A DNA stretch of 64,000 bases from Tanypteryx hageni (Eukaryota; Arthropoda; Insecta; Odonata; Petaluridae): contig CM054116.1 of the NCBI GenBank assembly GCA_028673005.1, positions 146,627,173 to 146,691,172 on the forward strand, given 5' to 3'. Position numbers and translations under genes: made by a program. Position 1 is the stretch's first letter. Each line of letters begins with the position of its first letter. Below, piece after piece: positions 42,787 to 51,611 of the stretch. The notes under the pieces were generated by a model. The model saw nothing but the letters and a program-made list of their open reading frames with translations, did not search any database and was not told where the DNA came from.

Positions 42787-45060
42787 AATCTTGCTAGGGA
42801 ACATCCCTGTTCATCATCTGTTCAGGATTCCATTCCATCAAATACAAAAAGATTCTGGAACTATGTTCGCTCTTTAAGTAATAACTATGATATCCCTCAT
42901 TGTATGCAATTAAATAATATTGCTAGTGACTCATTTCAGGAATCTGCTAATCTCTTTGCCCAACATTTTTCCAGTGTATATTCTACGCCAAGTAACTTAA
43001 TACCACAGTACCAGTATTCCCATACAGTTAATTTACATTCTTGTTATGTGACTCAATTAGGTGTCCTTAATGCTATTAGTATGCTTGATGTAAATAAGAG
43101 CCCTGGGTCTGATAATATACCACCTCTCTTGCTGAAGCACTGCTCTAATTATTTAGCTTGTCCTCTTATTATACTTTTTAATAAGTCGCTTAAGAACGGC
43201 CATTTTCCAGATGTTTGGAAGGATAGTTTCATGATTTCTGTCCATAAAGCAGATAGTAAATCATCTGTAAAGAATTATAGACCAATAGTAATTACTTCTA
43301 CTATTCCAAAACTGTTAGAATCAATAGTTGTTAAATCAGTTTTTCCTTTGCTCAAGAACAATATTATTTCTGAACAACATGGCTTCTTCCCAGACAGATC
43401 GATTGCTACAAATCTCCTTGCTCACCAGAGCCATATTCTTAGTGCTTTTGATTCTCGTCTACTACCATTTATACAGACTTTAGCAAAGCATTTGATAAAG
43501 TAGACCATAATTAACTCATTGCTAAACTTAATGCCATTGGCATACATAGCAATTTACTTCAATGGATAAACAGTTATTTGTGTAATAGATGTTTAATTGT
43601 TAAAATTAAATAATTTTATTCTGACCCATTTCATGCCTCTTCTGGCGTACCGCAAGAGTCTCATTTGGGCCCCTTGTTATTCTCACTGTTTATTAATGAT
43701 ATTAATCAAGCATTTCAATATGTGGATTTCTTGTTGTTTTCTGATGATCTCAAGTTATTTAAAATTGTACATTCTTCACATGCTGAAATTCTTCGAGCCA
43801 ACCTTGAAAGACTCCATGAATGGGTGATTAATAATAATCTTAACTTAAATATAGCTAAATGTAATGTTATGTCTTTCTCTCATAACAAAAACCCTATTAT
43901 TTATAATTATTCTATTCAGTCATCTTCTATCTCCAAACAACAGTAATTAAGAAACTAGGGGTTTAATTTTAAGTATCATATTGAGTATATTTCAAATGCA
44001 GCAATGAAATCTCTTGGATTTATATACAGGAACACAACTGATTTTACTAATTTATTTGCTCTCACTGCTTTGTATGCTTCTCTTGTCCGCAGTCAACTAG
44101 AGTATTTGTTCAGTCATTTGGAACCCATACTATGAAATAGACTCTCACATGGTGGAACGGGTCCAGCACAAATTTCTGAGATTGATTGCATTTAAAATGG
44201 GAATTTCATTGGTCGATATTTCCTATAATGATATACTAGCTCGTCTCAATTTAACTACACTTTCTAGTCGAAGATCCCAGACAGACATAATTTGTTTTAC
44301 AAAATAATTAATAGCATGTTTGATTGCTCTAATTTATTATCCCTTATAAATTTTACGATTCCCGCTCACTCAATAAGATCTTTTGCTCCATTTCACCTTG
44401 ATTACCATAGAAATAATTACACTTTTATTCACCTCTTACTTGTATGAGGAGGCTAGCCAATGAGAATCACACTAGGATTGATTTTTTTGGATCCTTCCAA
44501 GAATATAAAAGGAAAATTAATGTTTTTCTTTGAGTTGGAAATATAAGCACAGTTTAAGTGTTAAAAAAGATTTTAATTGATTATTTTCATCTTTTATATA
44601 TTATGTATATGTGAAGTGCAATATTAAAAGCATTGTTGTATTAGGTTTTAAGTAAGTGAAAGCTTTGATAAATATTAATTGGCCTATTTTTGTAAATTAT
44701 ATATCTATAGGTATATGTGTGGGTGTATGTGTATGTATATGTATGTGTGAATGTATATATATGTCCATCTTGAACTAATGTTGTTAAAAAGGTATGTGTA
44801 ACTTTCTATTTTTAGTGTACTTATCCATGCATATTTATAAATCCATATTATATATTTGATGAGTGATTTTTATACGCATTATTTTTGTAATTCTGTATTC
44901 CGTATAATTTCTACTTCAAATTTTTATATATTCCAATGATTTGTATTTTGATATCTCTGTTTTCTTAAGAGAATTATATCTCAAGTACTTTACTACTATT
45001 TTTAATAATGTTATAATATTTTATAAAGGCTTTTCCCTGTGAATAAATAAATAATAATAA
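42787..45060 (+). pseudogene. Jockey/CR1-type LINE, 5'-truncated
   Basis: The + strand begins mid-protein: RFWNYVRSLSNNYDIPHC, ESANLFAQHFSSVYSTPSN, VNKSPGSDNIPPLLLKHC, DVWKDSFMISVHKADSKSSV, KNYRPIVITSTIPKLLESIV, EQHGFFPDRSIATNLLAHQS. After stop/shift near 43500: FSKAFDKVDHN, SGVPQESHLGPLLFSLFIND, FLLFSDDLKLFK (FSDD in place of YADD, both D kept). C-terminal segments run to about 44520. The 3' end is (AAT)-rich, aataaataaataataataat, at about 45040-45070. 5' truncation and a short-repeat tail are normal for this clade. It is inserted just inside the left arm of the long-TIR transposon. Confidence 0.88.
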
Positions 45061-45079
45061 TAAAATAATAATAACACTC

Positions 45080-46201
45080 CAACAGTGGGTGTTGGCTGCA
45101 GTCTATCAATATACATCGCCAGAGTAAACCTTCACTGCATCTTGAGAGTGACTAGTAAAATTCAAGAAAGAATTCCGAATTCGATAACGAAAAGTTACAA
45201 ACTACGTTACTCAAAAAGATGAAACACCTTTGGAAGAAACTTTAAAAGCTGCCGAGGTTTTCCGAAAACAAGCACTGCGCATAATACCCAACTATGACCT
45301 AGACTACGTCATTCATACCGACCAAACTGGATATGAGTACAGAGTTGACGTGAAGCGAACCTTGACTCATCAGAGCAAAAAGGCTGTCCAGAGATATATC
45401 AGAGACAGGAACAAAATCACCCATTCATACACAGCACAGTATGTGATCACCGCCTCAGGAAATTTGCTACCCCAAGTGTTTCTTTGTATGCAAGAACTTG
45501 GAGGTACATTTGGGCTTCGAGTGAGCAGAACCATAAGGCAGTTGGAGGAGGAGTTCCTAAATGTTGTAGTTACGTGCTGCAAATCTGGTAAAATGACAAC
45601 AGAATTGGTTCAAATTTAAAAAAAAACAGTTGTGAAGCCTTACGTCTCTGACAAGCATTTTTGCTGTTATTGGATTTCTGGGGTGGACAAACCAATTCAG
45701 CGATGTATGACGAACTTTTCACAGATGAAGACAGAATGCCCACATCAGCACATATGATCCCGTCAAAATGCACACCACTTTGCCAGCTCTACGATGGGTA
45801 TTTTTATTTTTATCGTCAAGTGAAACTATTCATCGGGTGACTACAATTTATCATCTATTGCAACTATTTATTGGGAGACTACAAAACTGCGCATACCTAT
45901 TGCAAGAGAAATGTGAAATTAGTTCCAGGGAGGATGAAATTCCCATTCATGCGCTCACCTCGTTTCAGGGACATGTTATAGTATGCGTGGTACCTACCGA
46001 AACTTGCATAAATCAGGAGTTTTTTTACAAAACGTTCGCCAGGTCTGCTTTCCAGATGAACTACAGCAGAAAAAATGTTTCTGCAAACATCAGTGTTTTA
46101 TTAGATGTCCTTGGTGCTGTGTTTTCATATGCTTTTCTTGTTTTAACGACAGTTATCATCCAAAAATGTGTACACAAACTTCCCCTTCAAGTGACAAATA
46201 G
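45080..46201 (+). pseudogene. pogo-like DDE/DDD transposase, C-terminal part
   Basis: Fragments in several + frames: FRKQALRIIPNYDLDYVIHT then DQTGYEYRVDVKRTL (first D in HTDQTG), TAQYVITASGNLLPQVFL, LLLLDFWGGQTNSAMYDELF (second D), PSKCTPLCQLYDGYFYFYRQ (third D), YLLQEKCEISSREDEIPIH. A cysteine-rich end follows: KKCFCKHQCFIRCPWC, CFSCFNDSYHPKMC. The family is one I have seen in arthropod genomes without a settled name. Stops and frameshifts are common. The N-terminal DNA-binding part is largely missing, possibly lost when the LINE inserted. Confidence 0.75.
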
Positions 46202-46240
46202 CACAAATCTAACAGTTATGTAACATGTTATTCTTTTGGA

Positions 46241-46638
46241 CGTCAATTCACATCAAAATAGCTACCAAGACACTCTTGTGCATCGATTTTAATAAATAAA
46301 TGAATAATAATATAAAGGTAATAAATAAATAATAATACATGAAATTAAAAATAATAAAGTGGAGATTAAAACGAAAAAAAAAAACTAGGTATGGTGAAGG
46401 ATTTTAACCCAGGACAAAATATTCTAAAGCCAGAATGGTAACCACCTAGCGAAGCCACCTGCTCCTCATTGTCGGCCTATTATTGCATTTTATCCAGCCA
46501 CAGTTAATCCTGCGAAAAGAAAAAAAAGATTCTGCCAAAACTAAGGCCCATTCAATCAAGAGCTGATATTTGAAGTATTCTACCACCCAAGAAAGTTTAG
46601 TTGAAATCGACAACCCAAGGTATGTAGTCTCCCCTTGT
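46241..46638 (-). repeat. Right ~400-bp inverted repeat with tRNA-like block
   Basis: Inverse of 42407-42784. The minus strand carries aggtggcttcgctaggtggt, taccattctggc and ctgggttaaaatcc, followed by a run of T on that strand (A-run at about 46374-46385 on the + strand). Its tip lies 90 bp before the splice acceptor of the 46729 exon. Confidence 0.85.
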
Positions 46639-46728
46639 CAGTCAGTTCTATCTCTTACGCTAAATATTATTTATTTAACTAGATGTTCTCTTAGTTGCTG
46701 TGATATTAACAAAAATGTTTAAATTCAG

Positions 46729-46828
46729 GATGTGTGCCTGCTCTGTACTACTGAAGTATTTAACGGACACTTCAGTGAGCCCGCTGCAGAAATCTTTTGT
46801 AGAGACATCTGATCCATTTGCTAGTAAG
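46729..46828 (+). CDS. M16-family metallopeptidase, internal exon 3 of 4
   Basis: The exon is 100 nt (1 + 33 codons). After completing the lysine codon split at 18368 it reads MCACSVLLKYLTDTSVS, then PLQKSFVETSDPFASK. SVLLKYLTDTSVSPLQ is highly typical of the M16 C05D11.1-like subgroup. The acceptor is the CAG at 46726-46728 and the donor GTGAGT starts at 46829; the exon ends in phase 0. It begins only about 90 bp after the right inverted repeat of the transposon ending at 46638, so that insertion stopped just short of the splice acceptor. Confidence 0.88.
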
Positions 46829-47639
46829 GTGAGTAAAGTTTTCATGAAGAGCTGTATAATTTTAAAATTTCTTATTCCTGGAAAGAAGCTTTTAAATTAG
46901 TATATGCTCTTTACCCTTTGAATGCAGCATTTAATAAATTCTGCTGTAGTGTCTCACAGGCTGATTAATTTAGCATATTTAAATAAAATGTTTGTTTGAA
47001 TAAATTCTCATATCGTGAAATATTATTAATGATAAACCCTTCAAATAATAAGCCTTTTATAGGAGAAGTATCGAAAAGTTAATTGGGCATAGTTAATCGG
47101 ATATTAATGTGGTCCCACATGGCTGTGTGCACATTCAACTGGCCACTGAATCTGCTTATATGGGTTCACAGGATCATTATATTGTCCAGACTCTATGGAA
47201 GGATGTGCTGTTTATGGAACATGATAAACATTGCTCCAGACTGATGACTAAACAATATGAGTATCAAGTTATATCTTGGAGATAGTTTGTTTTTCCACTT
47301 GAAAGGATAAGTATTTGGAGGCCCTGTTCCGGAGAATGCTTCTAGCCTTTGTTTCTTAGAGTAATCTGTACCATACCCAGCAGTGCCTCTCAATAACATG
47401 ACTCATCATCCTCTTCGATGCATCCGTGTCTCACTCATCATGATCAGAGACTTCTTTTTATTCTGCCATGTAGTATTAGAATGTTTCTTAAGAGATTTCA
47501 ATTAGTTGTTGGCCAGCTACTCACTTGTGTGGAAATTAAATGTATGCATGGCTGTGAGCGACCACATTACCATATGATAAACTATGCCCATGTAACTTTT
47601 CAATATTTTCTCTGGGTATAATTTGGAAACGAATAAAAT

Positions 47640-47815
47640 TCTGCTATGACCAGGAATTGAACCCGGATCTTCCACCACTGAACTACCATAGCAGATAATT
47701 TTTCCCGTTTCTGAATGTGGGTGTTTTTCTAAGTTGGGTTTGGGCTAGCCAAGATAGTATCAACCAGCCCCATCAGACATCTTCCAAGAGATATGTAGAA
47801 GAAAACCCCTCCCTA
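47640..47815 (-). repeat. tRNA-Gly-containing repeat, inverted partner of 47975-48175
   Basis: The minus strand reads ggggttttcttctacatatc, ctggttgatactatcttggc, agaaaaacaccc, then ctatggtagttcagtggtgg, aagatccgggttcaattcctg and gtcatagcagaatt. The last part is tRNA-Gly-like with A box and B box, but the anticodon arm is deleted. The order of blocks equals that of the + strand copy at 47975-48175. Confidence 0.8.
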
Positions 47816-47870
47816 TGCCCGGCAAGTGGAAGACCCAGGTTCGATTCCTGGTCATAGCAGAATTTTTTCT
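47812..47870 (+). repeat. 3' half of the tRNA-Gly-like repeat
   Basis: The sequence tatgcccggcaagtggaaga, cccaggttcgattcctggtc, atagcagaattttttctcgt matches the 3' half of the tRNA-like unit at 48120-48170, including the B box. The 5' half is missing; the unit begins where the inverted copy at 47640-47815 ends. Confidence 0.75.
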
Positions 47871-47974
47871 CGTTTCAAAATTATTCCCAACTTTACAGCT
47901 AATGCCTGTCTGCTTAGGATCTTATGATAATTTCATTCCATTAATTTCAAGCTTGGCAATTGCACCATTTGAGA

Positions 47975-48260
47975 GAGAAGGGTTTTCTTCAATGTATCTC
48001 TTGGAGGATGTATATTGAGGCTGGTTGATACTAGCTTTGCTCGCCCCGACCAAATTAAGAAAAACACCTGTATTTAGAAATAGGAAAAATTATCTGCTAC
48101 AGTAGTTCAGTGATAGAATATATGCCCGGCAAGTGGAAGACCCCGGTTTGATTCCTGGTCAGCAGAATTTTTTCTCGTTTCAAAATTATTCCCAACTATA
48201 CAGCTAATGCCTGTCTGTTTAGGATCTTATGTTCATTTCATTCCATCAATATTTCCCCTT
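47975..48260 (+). repeat. tRNA-Gly-containing repeat, full unit (SINE-like)
   Basis: A head (gggttttcttcaatgtatct, gctggttgatactagctttg) is followed by a complete tRNA-Gly-like sequence at about 48095-48168: ctgctacagtagttcagtga, tagaatatatgcccggcaag, tggaagaccccggtttgatt, cctggtcagcag. The anticodon position reads GCC. A tail gaattttttctcgtttcaaa and attattcccaactatacagc is shared with the partial unit at 47850-47930. Mutations in both boxes make it a repeat rather than a tRNA gene. Confidence 0.8.
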
Positions 48261-48974
48261 CAGAATGTTTTTATTTGATGGTTTTATCATTAATAGTTCC
48301 TTAGATAGTAGACTCAGTGCCCAGCATGCATATAAATGTTTGCACGGCCATGAGTGACTACATTTGCTGTACAGGTGTGCCTCATTTAGGGCAATTTCAA
48401 TATAGCGCAATTGGTATCTTGGGATATACTAAATTTTTATTTTATTTTTTTAAAAATAAAGTTCCCAACTTTTTTCTTACTTATTTTTATTTATTTATTC
48501 AATAATATTTCACATACAGCACACAAAGCGCCAATTTAGAGTGAAATCTATAACACAATAAACAACAAACATAAACATCCATTATGTTTATTTATCTGAT
48601 CAAATGGTACTCAGTTATGTTTTACCCATTAATTAAAGGGAAATTTGTGTACGTTGCTACAACAATAAATGCTAAGTGTAAATACATTCAATTTACTTTT
48701 GAAAAGGGATACACCTTAAGTTTGTTGAATCATGCATATATGTTTAATATTCCAAAAATTTATGTTAACATTCTAAAAAGGGCTGCTTTTGCAGTTCTTT
48801 GTTAACTTGTTTACTTCTTCGGTAGCCAATCACCTTCCCCAAGTCTTCAGTTTTGATGTAATTAGTTCAATTGTGATGTACTACAGTTATTTTGCTTCAT
48901 TCTAGTGCCAACTATATATTTAGCAGTATATAGGGGAAAATAATTTAAATTAATCATTAGGAATAATAATAAAT

Positions 48975-49075
48975 ACTGTATATACTCGTGTATAATGCGC
49001 AGTTTGAAGACCAAATTTTTAGGTCATAAATTATGGGTGTGCATTATACACGGGTGACACTTTTGTGCAGTTAAA
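48975..49075. repeat. pogo-type terminal sequence
   Basis: The segment actgtatatactcgtgtata, atgcgcagtttgaagaccaa and gtgcattatacacgggtgac has the same plan as the ends of the element at 23824-25389 (TATATACTCGTGTATA, then an inner inverted tatacacg). The opposite end was not found. 49076-50620, still within the host intron, shows no recognised gene or element. Confidence 0.5.
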
Positions 49076-50623
49076 ATAAAAAATTGAAGTGTACCAGATT
49101 CTCACTTTTTGGGTGAATTGAGGGGAGACCGCACTAATTATTGATAATCCAGCATATACATATATTAATTAAATGTATCAAACACCTAATTACTTCCTTA
49201 CAATCGTATTTCCATCATCTCCAAATATTCCACATTTCACTAGCTAATCAGCTGATTGCTGTAGTCTCATGCTAAATTGCCAGGTAGACTTCCTGCAAAA
49301 CACGCATCGAAAACAAAAAACATAGTACACCACCTTACAATTTGTTAACCTGATTTTCCGCCCGATTGCTTTGACGTGGTACACGGCCTTAGTTATTGAT
49401 TAAAATAAGGTGTAATGTAGAATACAGTATAAGTTGTGCAAGATATGGCTGTGCATTTTTATATAATTTTGCAATTAAACATCTTATATTAATTGGGATA
49501 GACCCTGAAAAAAATATTTCCGCAAGCTTCCAACATGTAATTTCCGATATAATGTGGGTACTCTTATGTCTACCAATATCCACTTGACAATGAGGTTTCA
49601 CTCTACTAATGTGATTCTCTGAATATGTGCTTTCTTTATTTTTTAGGCCATGTTAATCTACAGCTGAGCATTGATAGCTTTTCACATAAAATTCTACATT
49701 CCACTGCCCTAAAGGTTTTCCCAATAAGTTGATAGTCATTAGATTTGATAAATGGGGAATTGTAAGTTGGGATCTTTTGTCACTGCAGATTATATTCATA
49801 ATGCTAAGGCCTCTTTCAGCATCTGCACTACTTATTGCATTTGTGTTTACAATTTTTTTGCTTTTATTATTGTTAGAAGAAGTTTGTGATTGCTTGATTC
49901 TATAATCATTTCAATAAAATATCTGAAATCATTTATTTCGACTTCTTATATTGAAATTTTACAATTGTTTTCCAATTTAACTTCTCCTTCTTTCCATGGA
50001 GAAAGAATATATTCCAAGTTCCAAGTATTTGGGTTGAGTATTTCAAAAAGTTCCAAAAGGTCATTTGCATTCAATTTTATTTTATCTAGATCTTTTTTTA
50101 GGTTCATATGACTACTTTCCAAAAGCTGAGCATCCATGTATTTGACTAAAGCAACAATTAGACCCATTTAGTAATCTCAGTGACACGTGCATGATTTATT
50201 CCTGATGACTGACTGACAGACTCTACAAAAATAATATAGAGTAGATAGCGACTTTGATAGTTCCTTCATCAATAAATAGAAATGAATAAGTTTTTTTCAC
50301 AGTTTTTTTAAGAATACACATTTTTTTGAAAATTCGAAATTATTTGAACTTTTATTTCAGATTGGACCAAGTCAAGTTTAAAAATGAATCTCGACTAGGT
50401 TCCAAATTTGGAACAGTTTGCACATCCTTGATGGCAAGATATCTTTTCAAAAATATATTTAAAAAGCTTTTATGAAGCAGAATCAATCTCTTTCCCTCAT
50501 TTAAATGGAATATTTTTCTTATAAATATACAATATTATAAATGAATGCATAAATTGCATAAATAAGAAGCAAGAGTAGCATGTTAACTTAAAGTGAAGAT
50601 GCATTTCCTTTTCTTTATCATAG

Positions 50624-50893
50624 GTTGGATACTCATTGATTGAAAACTCAGAATGCGCTCTTTACCTCACTTTTGAGAATGTGCCATTAAAGAAATTATC
50701 TGGAGTGAAAGCAAGGCTGCAAGAGGTGCTGCTTGATGTTTTGGAGTGTGAAGAGGGTTTTGATATGGAGCGACTGCACAATGTAGTGCGTCGCCATATA
50801 CTGGAAGCTCTCTCTCATATGGAAGGCAGCCCACATGACTCAGTTGCTTTCATGCTTGTTGGGGACAGCATTTATGGTTCCACAAAGGAAGAT
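50624..50893 (+). CDS. M16-family metallopeptidase, internal exon 4 of 4
   Basis: This is a 270-nt exon of exactly 90 codons, phase 0 at both ends. It starts VGYSLIENSECALYLTFENV and ends MLVGDSIYGSTKED. The acceptor TAG is at 50621-50623 and the donor GTAAGT starts at 50894. The segment FDMERLHNVVRRHILEALS and the NPHD-like SPHDSVAF motif match the central region of the peptidase. In relatives the protein continues with a DLNQRLNQ-like segment; no such exon was recognised between here and 64000, so the following intron is probably at least 13 kb or its exon escaped detection. Confidence 0.88.
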
Positions 50894-51611
50894 GTAAGTA
50901 TGTTATTTTATTTGTCTCTTGTCTATGGATGTTCTTTTTGCAATACCTAATTTAATTTTTAACGTTTTTTGTTTTTATGCAGAACAAAATATTGCTATAA
51001 CTAGCTATACCAGGTCGTACACATTATCATAATAGCCAACTCATAAAACTAGGAAATAGACTTAGCTCAGTGATTCATTCCCTGCAGACAGATATTCCAC
51101 CATTGCCAAAATTGTGGTAACACTGCTGGATTTTCTTAATGCACATGCCCCAATAGCAGGGAATAGCTGGTTAAGAGAGGAAATCGGGGTGAGAAGGAAA
51201 GCGTTGGATGAATTTAGTAGCTGTGATGCAGTGTCAGCTAAGTGGTTTGTCACTCCCTCTTGATGTTTGAGCCAGTTTTCTTCTTTGTTTGTCTACTACT
51301 CCCATTACTGTGCTAAAGAAATTCAAAATAAGCACATTGAATTTCTCAGAGATGAAGTCTTAAATAGAATCGTCTAAAAGATGTTGAAATCAAAGCATTT
51401 TTCTCTAATTTTTCATGCTACATTTGAAATTAATCACCAGAAACAATTGCCATTTAAAGTCAGAATCATTGATATAGTACCAGATGATGATAAAGCTCCC
51501 ATAACAATCGAAGAATGTTTCATAGGTTTTGATATACTCCAGCATCAACAAATGGAGAATGAATTTCTTTAAAAATAGAAGAATTTATAGAAAATCTTCA
51601 ACAAGATGTAA

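Larger units (their letters stand above)
42407..46638 (+). mobile_element. Long-TIR transposon with tRNA-like TIRs, split by a LINE
   Basis: Inverted repeats of about 380-400 bp lie at 42407-42784 and 46241-46638. Tips read acaaggagagactgcatacc and, inverted, acaaggggagactacatacc. Inner ends match through gctattttgatgtgaattg. Within each arm is a tRNA-like block with A-box-like and B-box-like segments followed by a T-run. Inside the arms are a LINE (42787-45060) and the remains of a pogo-type transposase (45080-46201). Removing the LINE leaves about 1.96 kb. Confidence 0.85.
18369..46728 (+). other. 28.4-kb host intron filled with mobile elements
   Basis: The interval lies between two confirmed exons of the M16 peptidase gene (donor GTGAGT at 18369, acceptor CAG at 46726-46728) and must be spliced out. 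It contains at least a dozen identifiable insertions in both orientations: hAT, Tigger, mariner, pogo-type MITEs, two RTE copies, Penelope-like copies, jerky-like transposons and a LINE. Apart from the element genes I saw no coding sequence in it. Stretches with nothing recognised include about 18490-19250, 21842-22607 (ending in AT-rich sequence) and 41761-42406. Confidence 0.85.

Noticed and set aside
42407..46638. The two tRNA-like blocks as chance inverted insertions of one SINE
   Set aside because: The inverted match extends about 380 bp, well beyond the tRNA-like block and its T-run, and ends symmetrically on both sides of one transposase; kept as TIRs, though SINE capture remains possible.
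48095..48168. Functional tRNA-Gly gene
   Set aside because: Mutations in both boxes and the acceptor stem, and the presence of related partial and inverted copies with shared non-tRNA flanks, point to a repeat family.
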